A stretch of 64,000 nt of DNA. It comes from Streptomyces griseoaurantiacus. Its GTDB lineage: Bacteria > Actinomycetota > Actinomycetes > Streptomycetales > Streptomycetaceae. This document shows positions 51,451 through 61,132 of this stretch, piece by piece (position 1 is the stretch's first letter; every line of letters begins with the position of its first letter). The stretch spans positions 62,001-126,000 of the forward strand of contig BNBP01000010.1 of NCBI GenBank assembly GCA_014656015.1, given 5' to 3'. The notes below the pieces were generated by a model. That model worked only from the letters and a program-made list of their open reading frames with translations, was not told where the DNA came from and ran no database searches. A program made the position numbers and the translations under genes.

Positions 51451-51540
51451 AGCCCCGCGCCCCTTGTCGGCGGGGAGCGCCCCCTGCTTCCCAGGGGCGC
51501 GGGGAACTGCGCGACAAGCCACGACGCGCCCGCAATCGCC
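51451..51540. repeat. Streptomyces intergenic repeat with long hairpin
   Basis: CCCCGCGCCCCT (51453-51464) pairs with AGGGGCGCGGGG (51493-51504). The part 51492-51534 is shared with 34138-34180. It separates two convergent genes (gap 51375-51583) and may end transcription of both. No ORF is seen in the gap. Confidence 0.8.
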
Positions 51541-51583
51541 GAAGCACGCGTCCCCCGAGCCGCCACGCGCCCCGGCGGGCCCG

Positions 51584-52840
51584 CTACGCGCCCTGCGGGC
51601 GCAGGCGGGCCTGGTCGAGGAGGCCGGCGGGTTTCGCCGGCTTCGCCGGGCTCAGGGCGCTGCCCTTCCGCCAGTCCTTCCAGGACAGGTTCCAGTCGCC
51701 GTACCCGTTGCCGAACGCCGCCATCGGGTCCCCCTCGGAGTTGACGACGGTCACCACGTCCCCGGGGCGCACCGTCTCGTAGAACCACTCCGCGTTGCTG
51801 GTGCTCATGCCCGTGCAGCCGTGGCTGACGTTGGCCGAGCCCTGGGAGTCGACGGACCACGGGGCCGCGTGCACGTACTCGCCGCTCAACGTCAGCTGTG
51901 TGGCGTAGTAGACGGGCAGGTCGTAGGACTCGGTGGAGCCCTCGGCGATGCCGATGCTGGTGCTGCGCATACGTACGAAGTACTGCTTTCCGAGCACGAC
52001 CTTGACGCCGTTGCGGGTCTCGAAGCCGGACTTGCCCGTGGTGACGGGGATCGCGTTGATCTCCTCGTCGTTGCGGTAGACCGTCATCGTGTGCGTGGCG
52101 GCGTCCGTCGCCGCGACTATCTTGTCGCCGGTGGTGAGCTTCAGCGGCCTGGCCTCGCCGCCGCGCAGGCGGTCGGCCACCTTCAGGCCCCGCAGGTCGC
52201 TGGAGACCTCGACGGTGGCGTGGGCGGGCCAGTACTCCTTGGGGCGGTAGTGGAGCGTGGTGTCGTCCACCCAGTACCAGGAGCCCTCGACCGCGGGCTT
52301 GGCGCTCACGTGCAGGGAGCGTTCCACGACGGCCCTGGCGGCCTTGCCCTTGACCGGCTCGCTGAGCGTGGCGGTGACGGGCTGTCCGACGCCGTACGTG
52401 CCCGCGTCCGGGCCGAAGGCGACGTTCACCTTCTTGGCCGACCCGGCGCCGGTGTCGAACTCGACGACCTTGCGCCCGGGGGCGCCGTCCTCGTCCTCGG
52501 TGCTGACCCGGACCGTGTAGTGGGCGCCCGAGGCCAGCGGTGAGGTGCTGCGCCAGCGACTGCCGTCGGCGGTGAGTTCGCCCGGCACACGGCGTCCGGC
52601 GGCGTCGGTGACGGTGACGTCGGTGAGGCGTCCGCCGGAGTCCCGTGAGGTGACTTCCAGGGGCTTGTCCGGGTCGGCCTTCTTGCCGTCGCCGACCGGC
52701 GCGCTGAGGGCGATCCGGTCCCCCGCGTCGTACGGCCTGGCCGCGAGGGGGTGGCCGCCGCTGCAGGAGGTGAGCCCCGCGGCGACGGCGACCAGCAGGC
52801 TGCAGCCGACGACCGTGCGGCTGCGCGGTGAGGTACTCAT
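51584..52840 (-). CDS. L,D-transpeptidase lipoprotein (Ig-like domains plus YkuD)
   Basis: This 418-residue protein has a lipobox (LTSCSG, Cys about 26), two Ig-like domains and a YkuD catalytic domain. The active site reads ANVSHGCTGMSTSNAEWFY, with His-Gly-Cys, preceded by SGEYVHAAPWSVDSQGSAN. It makes 3-3 cross-links in peptidoglycan. The start is ATG 52840. Ldt enzymes of this size with Ig domains are typical of actinobacteria. It lies between ctaE and ctaF, in the same direction as the oxidase genes. Confidence 0.93.
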   Translation of the reverse strand: MSTSPRSRTVVGCSLLVAVAAGLTSCSGGHPLAARPYDAGDRIALSAPVGDGKKADPDKPLEVTSRDSGGRLTDVTVTDAAGRRVPGELTADGSRWRSTSPLASGAHYTVRVSTEDEDGAPGRKVVEFDTGAGSAKKVNVAFGPDAGTYGVGQPVTATLSEPVKGKAARAVVERSLHVSAKPAVEGSWYWVDDTTLHYRPKEYWPAHATVEVSSDLRGLKVADRLRGGEARPLKLTTGDKIVAATDAATHTMTVYRNDEEINAIPVTTGKSGFETRNGVKVVLGKQYFVRMRSTSIGIAEGSTESYDLPVYYATQLTLSGEYVHAAPWSVDSQGSANVSHGCTGMSTSNAEWFYETVRPGDVVTVVNSEGDPMAAFGNGYGDWNLSWKDWRKGSALSPAKPAKPAGLLDQARLRPQGA

Positions 52841-52917
52841 GGCCTCAACGTAGGGACGCCCCACGGCGGCGGCACGGTGAGTGGGCCGTACGGGGGACGC
52901 GGGGTGGGCCGAACGAA

Positions 52918-52953
52918 GGAGCCCGAACGCTCCTGACGGAGTGTCCGGGCTCC
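52918..52953 (-). terminator. Terminator after ctaF
   Basis: GGAGCCCG (52918-52925) pairs with CGGGCTCC (52946-52953), with a second small stem (GCTCC and GGAGT) inside. It lies 19 bp after the ctaF stop and before the L,D-transpeptidase gene. Confidence 0.75.
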
Positions 52954-52971
52954 CGGTGGTGCGAGGGCGTG

Positions 52972-53370
52972 CTACTGGGTGCGGTTCTCACCGCGGTAGT
53001 ACTCGAAGACCCAGCCCCACAGGCCGATCAGGATGATCGGGAGGGAGAAGAACAGCAGCCACCAGCCGAAGACGACACCCATGAAGGCGAGGGCGCCACC
53101 GAAGGCCAGGGAGAGCGGCTGCCAGCTGTGCGGGCTGAAGAAGCCCAGCTCGCCGGCGTCGTCCGCGACGTCCGCGTCCTTGTTGTCCTGTGCGCCCGCG
53201 TCGACCCGCCGGGCCGTGAAGGCCAGGTAGTAGCCGATCATCAGGCTCAGGCCGAAGGCCAGGAACAGCGCCGTCGTACCGGCGGGCTCCTTGGACCACA
53301 GGCCGTAGATGATGGCCATGGCGACCAGGAAGGCCGCCAGCCACAGGAACATCTTGCCCTGGACCTTCAC
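52972..53370 (-). CDS. ctaF: Cytochrome c oxidase subunit IV (actinobacterial)
   Basis: This 132-residue membrane protein has four helices ([56 protein letters not shown] and [18 protein letters not shown]). It is the small extra subunit of the actinobacterial aa3 oxidase. Its start overlaps the ctaD stop by four bases, so the two are coupled. Confidence 0.95.
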   Translation of the reverse strand: MKVQGKMFLWLAAFLVAMAIIYGLWSKEPAGTTALFLAFGLSLMIGYYLAFTARRVDAGAQDNKDADVADDAGELGFFSPHSWQPLSLAFGGALAFMGVVFGWWLLFFSLPIILIGLWGWVFEYYRGENRTQ

Positions 53371-55103
53371 TTGCCGGCCTCCTTGCTGCCCGCGAGGGTC
53401 TTCTCGCCGTGACCGCTGTTCTCGAGCTGGTCGAGCGCCGCGATCTCCGGGTGGTGCAGGTCGAAGGCCGGGGACTCACTGCGGATCTTCGGCAGCGTGA
53501 GGAAGTTGTGCCGGGGAGGCGGGCAGGAGGTCGCCCACTCCAGCGAGCGGCCGTAGCCCCACGGGTCGTCGACCTCGACCGGCTTGCCGTACTTGGCGGT
53601 CTTCCACACGTTGTAGAGGAACGGCAGGATCGACAGGCCGAGCAGGAAGGAGAAGATCGTCGACAGCGTGTTCAGCGTGGTGAAGCCGTCGGCCGCGAGA
53701 TAGTCCGCGTACCGGCGCGGCATGCCCTCGACACCCAGCCAGTGCTGGATGAGGAACGTGCCGTGGAAGCCGATGAACAGCGTCCAGAAGGTGATCTTGC
53801 CGAGCCGCTCGTCGAGCATCTTGCCGGTGAACTTCGGCCACCAGAAGTGGAATCCGGAGAACATCGCGAAGACGACGGTGCCGAAGACGACGTAGTGGAA
53901 GTGCGCCACCACGAAGTACGAGTCCGAGATGTGGAAGTCCATCGGCGGCGAGGCCAGGATGACACCGGTCAGACCACCGAAGGTGAAGGTGATCAGGAAG
54001 CCGGTGGCCCACAGCATCGGTGTCTCGAAGCTGAGTGAGCCCTTCCACATCGTGCCGATCCAGTTGAAGAACTTCACGCCGGTCGGGACGGCGATGAGGA
54101 ACGTCATGAAGGAGAAGAACGGCAGCAGCACACCGCCGGTGACGTACATGTGGTGCGCCCACACCGTCACCGAGAGGCCGGCGATCGAGATGGTCGCGCC
54201 GATCAGGCCCATGTAGCCGAACATCGGCTTGCGGGAGAAGACCGGGATGACCTCGCTGATGATGCCGAAGAACGGCAGGGCGATGATGTACACCTCTGGA
54301 TGGCCGAAGAACCAGAAGAGGTGTTGCCAGAGCAACGCGCCGCCGTTGGTGGCGTCGAAGACGTGTGCCCCGAATTTTCGGTCCGCCTCCAGGGCGAACA
54401 GCGCGGCGGCCAGCACGGGGAAGGCGAGCAGCACCAGAACACCGGTGAGCAGCACGTTCCAGGTGAAGATCGGCATCCGGAACATCGTCATGCCGGGGGC
54501 GCGCATGCAGATGATCGTGGTGATGAAGTTGACCGCGCCGAGGATCGTGCCGAAGCCGGAGAAGGCCAGACCCATGATCCACATGTCGGCGCCGACGCCC
54601 GGCGAGCGGACCGCGTCCGACAGCGGGGAGTAGGCGAACCAGCCGAAGTCGGCCGCGCCCTGCGGGGTGAGGAAGCCACCGACCGCGATGGTCGAGCCGA
54701 ACAGGTAGAGCCAGTAGGCGAACATGTTCAGCCGCGGGAACGCCACGTCGGGCGCGCCGATCTGCAGCGGCATGATCCAGTTCGTGAAGCCGGCGAACAG
54801 CGGCGTCGCGAACATCAGCAGCATGATCGTGCCGTGCATCGTGAACGCCTGGTTGAACTGCTCGTTCGACATGATCTGCAGGCCGGGACGGGCGAGTTCG
54901 GCGCGCATGAAGAGCGCCATGACGCCGCCGATGCAGAAGAACACGAACGACGTGATCAGGTACAGCGAACCGATCGTCTTGTGGTCAGTGGTGGTGAGCC
55001 ACTTGACGACGACGTTGCCGCGATTCTGGCGCCGGACCGGCAGCTCGTCCTCGTAGTGGGATCCTGCTGCCGCGGCACCCTGGGGTTGATTGAGGATGCT
55101 CAC
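53367..55103 (-). CDS. ctaD: Cytochrome c oxidase subunit I
   Basis: This 578-residue catalytic subunit has twelve helices. Landmarks are the low-spin haem ligand in [20 protein letters not shown], the CuB site in [26 protein letters not shown], the proton-channel segment [20 protein letters not shown], and [20 protein letters not shown] carrying the other haem ligands. It reduces O2 to water with proton pumping. The start is ATG 55103, overlapping the ctaC stop. Confidence 0.98.
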   Translation of the reverse strand: MSILNQPQGAAAAGSHYEDELPVRRQNRGNVVVKWLTTTDHKTIGSLYLITSFVFFCIGGVMALFMRAELARPGLQIMSNEQFNQAFTMHGTIMLLMFATPLFAGFTNWIMPLQIGAPDVAFPRLNMFAYWLYLFGSTIAVGGFLTPQGAADFGWFAYSPLSDAVRSPGVGADMWIMGLAFSGFGTILGAVNFITTIICMRAPGMTMFRMPIFTWNVLLTGVLVLLAFPVLAAALFALEADRKFGAHVFDATNGGALLWQHLFWFFGHPEVYIIALPFFGIISEVIPVFSRKPMFGYMGLIGATISIAGLSVTVWAHHMYVTGGVLLPFFSFMTFLIAVPTGVKFFNWIGTMWKGSLSFETPMLWATGFLITFTFGGLTGVILASPPMDFHISDSYFVVAHFHYVVFGTVVFAMFSGFHFWWPKFTGKMLDERLGKITFWTLFIGFHGTFLIQHWLGVEGMPRRYADYLAADGFTTLNTLSTIFSFLLGLSILPFLYNVWKTAKYGKPVEVDDPWGYGRSLEWATSCPPPRHNFLTLPKIRSESPAFDLHHPEIAALDQLENSGHGEKTLAGSKEAGK

Positions 55104-56059
55104 AGGTTGTTCGTCTCCCGGTTCTTCTCGTGGCTCGTCTGCGCGATGCCGGCGGGAATGTAACCGGTCTGCCCCTTCTTGGCGAGGTCCTTGAGATGCT
55201 GCTGGTAGCGCTCAGGCGAAACGATCTTCACGTTGAACAGCATCCGGGAGTGGTCGACGCCACAGAGCTCGGCGCACTTGCCGCGGTAGGTGCCCTCCTT
55301 GTTGGGAGTCACCTGGAACGCGTTGGTGTGGCCGGGGATGACGTCCTGCTTCATCAGGAACGGCAGCACCCAGAAGGAGTGGATGACGTCGCGGGAGGTG
55401 AGAACGAAGCGGACGGTCTGGCCCTTGGGCAGCCACAGGGTGGGGCCGGGGTTGCCGTTCTGCGGGTTCTTCGAGGCGGGCGTGCCGATGTCGTAGACAC
55501 CGCCGGCGTTGGCCGGGAAGGCGTTCTTGAACCGGTCCGGGATGGGCGCCAGGTTCTTGTCGGTCTTCGCGTCACCGGTCGAGCCGTCGACGTTCTCGAT
55601 GTAGTTGAAGCCCCAGCTCCACTGGAAGCCGACGACGTTGATGGTCACGTCGGGCTTCTTGGAGGTGTCGAGGAGCTTCGACTCGTCCCGGGCGGTGAAG
55701 TAGAACAGCACCGAGACGATGATCAGGGGGACCACGGTGTACAGCGCCTCGATGGGCATGTTGTACCGGGTCTGAGGGGGAACCTCGACCTTGGTGCGGC
55801 TGCGCCGGTGGAAGAAAGCACTCCACAGGATCAGGCCCCAGACCAGGCAGCCGACCGCGAGCGCGGCCGCCCAGGATCCCTGCCACAGGGAGAGGATCCG
55901 CGGAGCCTCTTCCGTGGTCGGGGTGGGCATACCAAGGCGAGGGAAGTCCTTGTATGTGCAACCGGTGGCGGTCACCAGGACCAGGCCCGCAGTCAGTGCC
56001 TGCAGCAGCTTCCGCCGCATCGGGCGCCGCGGCGAGCGGTCGGAGCCGTTGGGACTCAC
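55100..56059 (-). CDS. ctaC: Cytochrome c oxidase subunit II (CuA)
   Basis: This 319-residue subunit starts with a lipoprotein signal ([17 protein letters not shown]) and two helices ([19 protein letters not shown] and [18 protein letters not shown]). The CuA domain has QWSWGFNY and the ligand set [18 protein letters not shown] (Cys, Cys, His and Met). It takes electrons from QcrC. The start is GTG 56059; the extension to 56215 covers the promoter. It is the first gene of ctaCDF. Confidence 0.97.
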   Translation of the reverse strand: MSPNGSDRSPRRPMRRKLLQALTAGLVLVTATGCTYKDFPRLGMPTPTTEEAPRILSLWQGSWAAALAVGCLVWGLILWSAFFHRRSRTKVEVPPQTRYNMPIEALYTVVPLIIVSVLFYFTARDESKLLDTSKKPDVTINVVGFQWSWGFNYIENVDGSTGDAKTDKNLAPIPDRFKNAFPANAGGVYDIGTPASKNPQNGNPGPTLWLPKGQTVRFVLTSRDVIHSFWVLPFLMKQDVIPGHTNAFQVTPNKEGTYRGKCAELCGVDHSRMLFNVKIVSPERYQQHLKDLAKKGQTGYIPAGIAQTSHEKNRETNNL

Positions 56060-56163
56060 GTAGCGCCTTCCCGAGAGTCTCGCCCGCGCTGGTTGGCTGC
56101 GGCCTTCTCGCTGGTCGGTCGCCGCCCTGCGTCGGGCAGGGGTTTGATGTTTATGCGGACCAA

Positions 56164-56169
56164 ACCCTA
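56164..56169 (-). promoter_or_regulatory. Possible -10 box of the ctaCDF operon
   Basis: The - strand has TAGGGT at 56169-56164, with a weak GACCCC about 17 bp upstream, partly inside a small hairpin (CCCC-TTCG-GGGG). The start would be near 56157, giving a leader of about 100 bases. The 292-bp gap holds nothing else recognisable apart from the leaderless start of the next gene. Confidence 0.5.
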
Positions 56170-56351
56170 GCCGACGCCCCTTCGGGGGTCGCGGGGAGGG
56201 TGGCATACGCGTCACGGGTCACCCCGATGGGGCGGAACCCGGGTGCGCGGCGGGGCGTGGAGGGCGGAACGGCGGCGCGACGGGGGCGGGCTGAGGCCGG
56301 GTCCGGGCGGCCGGGCGCCCTCCCGCCGCCGTGTGCGCCTAGCGTGGGGCC

Positions 56352-57761
56352 ATGCCCTACTTCGACGCCGCCTCCGCCGCTCCCCTCCATCCCGTGGCCC
56401 GCCAGGCGCTGTTGGCCTCCCTGGACGAGGGCTGGGCCGATCCCGCGCGGCTGTACCGCGAGGGCCGCCGGGCCCGGCTGCTGCTCGACGCGGCGCGGGA
56501 GGCGGCCGCGGAGGCGGTGGGGTGCCGGCCGGACGAGCTGGTCTTCACCTCCTCCGGCACCCGGGCGGTGCACTCCGGGATCGCGGGGGCGCTCGGCGGT
56601 CGGCGGCGCCTCGGACGCCACCTGATCGTGTCAGCGGTCGAACACTCTTCGGTACTGCACGCGGCCGAGTCGCACGAGGCGGCGGGCGGGACGGTCACCC
56701 GGGTCGGGGTGGACCGCACGGGTGCGGTGGACCCGGGGGCGTACGCCGCCGCGCTGCGTCCGGACACCGCGCTGGCCTGTCTGCAGTCCGCCAACCACGA
56801 GGTGGGCACGGAACAGCCGGTGGGCGAGGTCGCGGCGGCCTGCCGGGCGGCCGGGGTGCCGCTGCTGGTGGACGCGGCGCAGTCGCTGGGGTGGGGGCCG
56901 GTGGCCGGGGACTGGTCGCTGCTCACCGCCAGTGCGCACAAGTGGGGCGGACCTGCCGGGGTCGGGCTGCTGGCGGTGCGCAAGGGGACGCGGTTCGCGC
57001 CGGCCGGGCCGGGGGACGAACGGGAGTCGGGGCGGGCGCCCGGCTTCGAGAACCTGCCCGCGATCGTGGCGGCGGCGGCCTCGCTGCGGGCGGTGCGCGC
57101 CGAGGCGGCCCGGGAGGCGGAACGGCTGCGGGAGTTGACGGCGCGGATCCGGGCCGGGGTGCCGGAGCTGGTGCCGGACGTGGAGGTCGTCGGCGATCCC
57201 GAGCGGCGGCTGCCCGGCATCGTCACCTTCTCCTGTCTCTATGTCGACGGGGAGACCCTGCTGCACGAGCTGGACCGGGCGGGCTACTCGGTCTCCTCCG
57301 GCTCCTCCTGCACGAGCAGCACGCTGACGCCGAGCCATGTGCTGGTGGCGATGGGGGTGCTGAGCGAGGGCAATGTGCGGGTGTCGCTGCCGGCGGGCGA
57401 GGCGGGCGGGGTCTCGGCCGAGGACGTGGACGGCTTCCTTGCCGTGCTGCCGGAGGTGGTACGGGGCGTCCGGGAGAAGCTCGGGGTGTCGGTGGCCTCC
57501 GGGCCGGCCGCGGCCGAGGAACCGGAGGCCGGGACCGTGGTGGTCGACGCGCTGGGGAAGCGCTGCCCGATCCCGGTGATCGAGCTGGCGAAGGTGTGGG
57601 AGCGGGTGCCCGTGGGCGCGGTGGTGCGGGTGCTCTCGGACGACGAGGCGGCCCGGCTGGACATCCCGGCGTGGTGCGAGATGCGGGGGCAGCGCTACGA
57701 GGGCGAGGAGGCGGTGGAGGGGGGCACCGGGGTCGCGTACCTGGTCCGGCGCGTCTCGTGA
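56352..57761 (+). CDS. Cysteine desulfurase (IscS/NifS-like) fused to a TusA sulfurtransferase domain
   Basis: This 469-residue protein joins two sulfur-transfer domains. Residues 1-370 are a class V desulfurase: YFDAASAAPLHPVARQALL, LIVSAVEHSSVLHAAES, SANHEVGTEQPVGE, LVDAAQSLGWGPV, the PLP-lysine in TASAHKWGGPAGVG, and the catalytic Cys in SVSSGSSCTSSTLTPSHVL. Residues about 395-469 are TusA-like: VVVDALGKRCPIPVIELAKV, with the sulfur-carrying Cys in K-R-C-P-I-P. The fusion would pass persulfide sulfur directly. A TAGCGT box six bases before ATG 56352 suggests a leaderless message. It is divergent from ctaC. Confidence 0.92.
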   Translation: MPYFDAASAAPLHPVARQALLASLDEGWADPARLYREGRRARLLLDAAREAAAEAVGCRPDELVFTSSGTRAVHSGIAGALGGRRRLGRHLIVSAVEHSSVLHAAESHEAAGGTVTRVGVDRTGAVDPGAYAAALRPDTALACLQSANHEVGTEQPVGEVAAACRAAGVPLLVDAAQSLGWGPVAGDWSLLTASAHKWGGPAGVGLLAVRKGTRFAPAGPGDERESGRAPGFENLPAIVAAAASLRAVRAEAAREAERLRELTARIRAGVPELVPDVEVVGDPERRLPGIVTFSCLYVDGETLLHELDRAGYSVSSGSSCTSSTLTPSHVLVAMGVLSEGNVRVSLPAGEAGGVSAEDVDGFLAVLPEVVRGVREKLGVSVASGPAAAEEPEAGTVVVDALGKRCPIPVIELAKVWERVPVGAVVRVLSDDEAARLDIPAWCEMRGQRYEGEEAVEGGTGVAYLVRRVS

Positions 57762-57833
57762 GGGAGGGCGGAGTCCTTCCGTGAGGGGCGGCGGACTCCC
57801 CCGCCGCCCCCGGCGTGCCCCTTTCCCCGGAGG

Positions 57834-58808
57834 TCAGCGCAGGTGCGCCTTGACCTCCAGGCCGGCTTCCTCGCCGTAGGCCTTGGTGAAGCGGTCCATG
57901 AAGTGGGCCCGGCTCAGCCGGTACTCCTGCGTGCCGACCGTCTCGATGACGAGCGTGGCGAGCATGCAGCCGACCTGGGCCGCGCGCTCCAGGGAGACGC
58001 CCCACGCCAGTCCGGACAGGAAGCCCGCCCGGAAGGCGTCGCCGACGCCGGTCGGGTCGGCCTTGCGCTCCTCCTCGGGGCATCCCACCTCGATCGGCTC
58101 GGCCCCGACCCGCTCCACCCGCACGCCCCGCGCGCCGAGCGTGGTCACCCGGTGCCCGACCCGCTCCAGGATCTCCGCGTCCGTCCAGCCGGTCTTGGAC
58201 TCGATCAGGCCCTTCTCGTACTCGTTGGAGAAGAGGTAGGTCGCCCCGTCCAGCAGTATCCGGATCTCGTCGCCGTTCATCCGGGCGATCTGCTGCGAGA
58301 AGTCGGCGGCGAAGGGGATGCCGCGCGAACGGCATTCCTCGGTGTGCCGGAGCATGCCCTCCGGGTCGTCCGCGCCGATCAGCACGAGGTCGAGACCGCC
58401 CACCCGGTCGGCGACCGTCTTCAGCTCGATCAGCCGGGCCTCGCTCATCGCGCCGGTGTAGAAGGAGCCGATCTGGTTGTGGTCGGCGTCGGTGGTGCAC
58501 ACGAAGCGCGCGGTGTGCAGGGTCTCGGAGATCCGGACCGAGTCCGTGTCGACGCCGTGCCGGTCCAGCCACGCCCGGTACTCGTCGAAGTCCGCGCCGG
58601 CCGCGCCGACCAGCACGGGACGGGTGCCGAGCTGGCCCATGCCGAACGCGATGTTCGCCCCGACACCGCCCCGGCGCACGTCGAGGTTGTCGACCAGGAA
58701 GGACAGGGAGACCGTGTGCAGCTGGTCCGCGACGAGCTGATCGGTGAAGCGGCCGGGGAAGGTCATCAGATGGTCGGTGGCGATGGAGCCGGTGACTGCG
58801 ATACGCAC
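57834..58808 (-). CDS. PfkB-family carbohydrate/nucleoside kinase
   Basis: This 324-residue ribokinase-fold enzyme has VTGSIATDHLMTFPG at its start, the N-terminal motif RRGGVGANIAFGMGQLG, and the catalytic motif KADPTGVGDAFRAGFLSGL (Asp base). The arrangement resembles actinobacterial adenosine kinase-like members. The sugar or nucleoside cannot be told from sequence. The start is GTG 58808, with AGGAG twelve bases upstream. It converges on the desulfurase gene. Confidence 0.88.
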   Translation of the reverse strand: MRIAVTGSIATDHLMTFPGRFTDQLVADQLHTVSLSFLVDNLDVRRGGVGANIAFGMGQLGTRPVLVGAAGADFDEYRAWLDRHGVDTDSVRISETLHTARFVCTTDADHNQIGSFYTGAMSEARLIELKTVADRVGGLDLVLIGADDPEGMLRHTEECRSRGIPFAADFSQQIARMNGDEIRILLDGATYLFSNEYEKGLIESKTGWTDAEILERVGHRVTTLGARGVRVERVGAEPIEVGCPEEERKADPTGVGDAFRAGFLSGLAWGVSLERAAQVGCMLATLVIETVGTQEYRLSRAHFMDRFTKAYGEEAGLEVKAHLR

Positions 58809-58946
58809 GGCGAGGGCACGCTCCTCGAAGGAGAAGGAGGGGGATTGACAGTTCACGCTACCCGGTCGGCACCCGCCACTGAAGCAGCCGAAACTACCCG
58901 ATAGTAGGTCTTTCTTCGCAGGGGTGCCCGTGCCTACGGTGCGAGC

Positions 58947-59171
58947 ATGACGAACCTCGAGTTCCACGGCAGCGCCCCGGCCGCCGGCCCGGTCGACCTG
59001 GAGGGCGACCTGGTGTCGCTGCCCGGCGACGGCGCCCGGATGGCCCCGCGCTGGACGTCCGCCCCCGCCGGGCGGGCTCCCCTTCCGGTCTCCCCCTCCC
59101 GCATCCACGGGGTGCGGGTGCCGGCGGGCTCCGCCCGGCTGCTGGAGGCGATGTCCGACTACGGCGACTGA
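58947..59171 (+). CDS. Small hypothetical protein
   Basis: This 74-residue ORF has nearly all G or C at third codon positions, which indicates real coding. TACGGT six bases upstream of ATG 58947 and TCTTCG 16 bp before that suggest a leaderless transcript. The protein is Pro/Gly/Ala rich with no signal or domain that I know (ends RVPAGSARLLEAMSDYGD). The function is unknown. Confidence 0.65.
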   Translation: MTNLEFHGSAPAAGPVDLEGDLVSLPGDGARMAPRWTSAPAGRAPLPVSPSRIHGVRVPAGSARLLEAMSDYGD

Positions 59172-59296
59172 GCGGCACCCGTCACCCGTCACCCGGGGGG
59201 AACCGTGCGCTCCCCCGCTGCGTCCCATCGCCGTCCCCCGTGCGGGGGAGGCGAGCTACGACTCGCGGACAGCAGCGGAGCGGAAGGAGCGATGCG

Positions 59297-61066
59297 GTGA
59301 CCACCGAGCCCCCCACCGACGACGACCCGAACGGCCCCCGGGACACGACGGGCACGCCCGCCTCCCCCCGCGCCGCGGACTCCGGGAGCGCTCCGGGAGC
59401 GGCGGCCCCGCCGGGTGGCGCGGACGCCGCCGAGGGCTCCGCCGACGGCGCCGGCCCGTCCGGCCCGTCCGCCGGGCGCGCACCGGACGCGGCCGCGGGG
59501 CGGGGCGCGCACGATGCCTCCGGCGATCCGGAGCCGGCCGGCCGCTCCGGCGCCGCGGCAGACGGCTCACCCGGAGGCGGGAGGGCCGGCGGGCCGGGCG
59601 CACCCCGTGCGGGAACGGACGGACCCGGCGGCCCCGATGCGCACCGTCCCCGCCGGGCGCGGGGCGTCGTCGGCGGTGTCGTGGCCGCGGTCGTGCTGGT
59701 CGCGGGCGGCGGGGCCTACCTTGCCGCGACCGCGTCCGGCGGCGACGGCGGCGCCTCCCCCGGTGACGGCGGCGGTTCGGCTCCGCCCGCGCTCGCCCTC
59801 GACGGGTACGGCGCCGCGGGGCGGGCCGGCATCGCGGTCGGGGAGCCGAATCCGTACGGGGCGGTCTACCGGGCGAGCGGTGAGCTGCCCGAGGGGCCGG
59901 ACACGGCGCCGGTGTACTGGGCGAAGGGCCGGGTGTCCGAGGAGGACGTGGCCCGACTGGCGAAGGCGCTGGACCTGACCGGCGCCCCGCGCCCGGTCGC
60001 CGGCCACTGGCAGGTGGGCAACGGCAAGGGCGGGGCCGAGCCCCTGCTGCGGGTGGACCGTGAGGCGCCCGGTACCTGGACGTTCAGCGCGCTGAAGCCC
60101 GGGGGCGACGACTGCGCGCGGGGCCGCCCGTGCAAGCCCGGCGGCGCCGGGTCCTTCGACCCGGCCGCGACCGACCCGGTCGGCGAGGCCGCGGCGAGGA
60201 AGGCGGCCGCCCCGGTGCTCGAGGCCCTCGGCCAGGGCGACGCGAAGCTGGACGCGCACCAGGTCCTGGGAGGAGCGCGGGTCGTCAACGCCGAACCCCG
60301 GGTGGGCGGGCTGCCCACCTCCGGGTGGACGACGGGGTTGCAGATCGGCGCCGGGGGCGAGGTTCTCGGCGGCAGCGGCAGGCTGACCCCGCCCGTCGAG
60401 GGGACCGAGTACCCCGTGATCGGGGCCGGGAAGGCGCTGGACCTGATGAACGGCGCACCGGCGTGGTCCGGCCGCAAGGGCATCGGCGGCTGCGCGAGCC
60501 CCGTTCCGCTGAAGGACCGGGACGAGAAGCCGTGCTCCGCCCCGGGCACGGCGGGCGCGCGGCCGACCGTACGGGTGGAGCGCGCGGAGTTCGGCCTGGC
60601 GGCGCGCACCTCGGCGGGCCGTCCGGTGCTGGTGCCGTCCTGGTTGTTCCAGGTGCGGCCGGCGGGCGAGAAGGAGACGTCCACCGTCGCCCACCCCGCG
60701 ATCGACCCCGCGCACCTGACCGGCCCCGAGGCCCCCGGCTCCCCCACCCCCTCGGCCTCCTCCTCCCCCGCGCGCGAGGCCCGTGTCACCGGCCACCGCG
60801 CCCGGGGCACGGATCTCACCGTCGTCTACGAGGGCGGGGTGTGCACCGACTACGCGGCGAGCGCGCGTGAGGACGCGAAGAAGGTGACGGTGACCGTCCG
60901 CGGGACGACGGCGCATCCGGAGCGCCCGTGCCTCGCGGTCGCCCGGGTGTACCGCGCCACCGTGCACCTGGACGCGCCGCTCGGCGACCGCGCGGTGGTG
61001 GACTCGCGCGGCGAGGCCGTGCCGCGGGCCACCGCTCCCCTGCCGGCGGGGAGTCCCTCCCGCTGA
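59297..61066 (+). CDS. Large single-pass membrane-anchored protein of unknown function
   Basis: This 589-residue protein has a cytoplasmic tail of about 120 disordered residues, then a basic RPRRARG, one membrane helix (VVGGVVAAVVLVAGGGAYLAA) and an extracytoplasmic domain of about 430 residues. The latter contains GYGAAGRAGIAVGEPNPYGA, WAKGRVSEEDVARLAKALDL and four Cys that could form disulfides. Similar proteins are common in Streptomyces without known role. The start is GTG 59297, eight bases after AAGGAG; the frame upstream to 59240 is not conserved in style. Confidence 0.8.
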   Translation: MTTEPPTDDDPNGPRDTTGTPASPRAADSGSAPGAAAPPGGADAAEGSADGAGPSGPSAGRAPDAAAGRGAHDASGDPEPAGRSGAAADGSPGGGRAGGPGAPRAGTDGPGGPDAHRPRRARGVVGGVVAAVVLVAGGGAYLAATASGGDGGASPGDGGGSAPPALALDGYGAAGRAGIAVGEPNPYGAVYRASGELPEGPDTAPVYWAKGRVSEEDVARLAKALDLTGAPRPVAGHWQVGNGKGGAEPLLRVDREAPGTWTFSALKPGGDDCARGRPCKPGGAGSFDPAATDPVGEAAARKAAAPVLEALGQGDAKLDAHQVLGGARVVNAEPRVGGLPTSGWTTGLQIGAGGEVLGGSGRLTPPVEGTEYPVIGAGKALDLMNGAPAWSGRKGIGGCASPVPLKDRDEKPCSAPGTAGARPTVRVERAEFGLAARTSAGRPVLVPSWLFQVRPAGEKETSTVAHPAIDPAHLTGPEAPGSPTPSASSSPAREARVTGHRARGTDLTVVYEGGVCTDYAASAREDAKKVTVTVRGTTAHPERPCLAVARVYRATVHLDAPLGDRAVVDSRGEAVPRATAPLPAGSPSR

Positions 61067-61079
61067 CGCACCCCCGCAC

Positions 61080-61123
61080 ACGACGACGGCGCCCCCCTCG
61101 AGAAAGGGGGGCGCCGTCGTCGT
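61080..61123. terminator. Bidirectional terminator
   Basis: Two 18-base arms (61080-61097 and 61106-61123) are perfectly complementary around an eight-base loop. The genes on either side converge on it. Confidence 0.92.
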
Positions 61124-61132
61124 CAGCGTCGG

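Noticed and set aside
51453..51482. A CRISPR-repeat-like piece (GTCGGCGGGGAGC) near the interspersed element
   Set aside because: It shares 13 bases with the mini-CRISPR repeat but has no second repeat at 61 bp and is part of the intergenic hairpin repeat.
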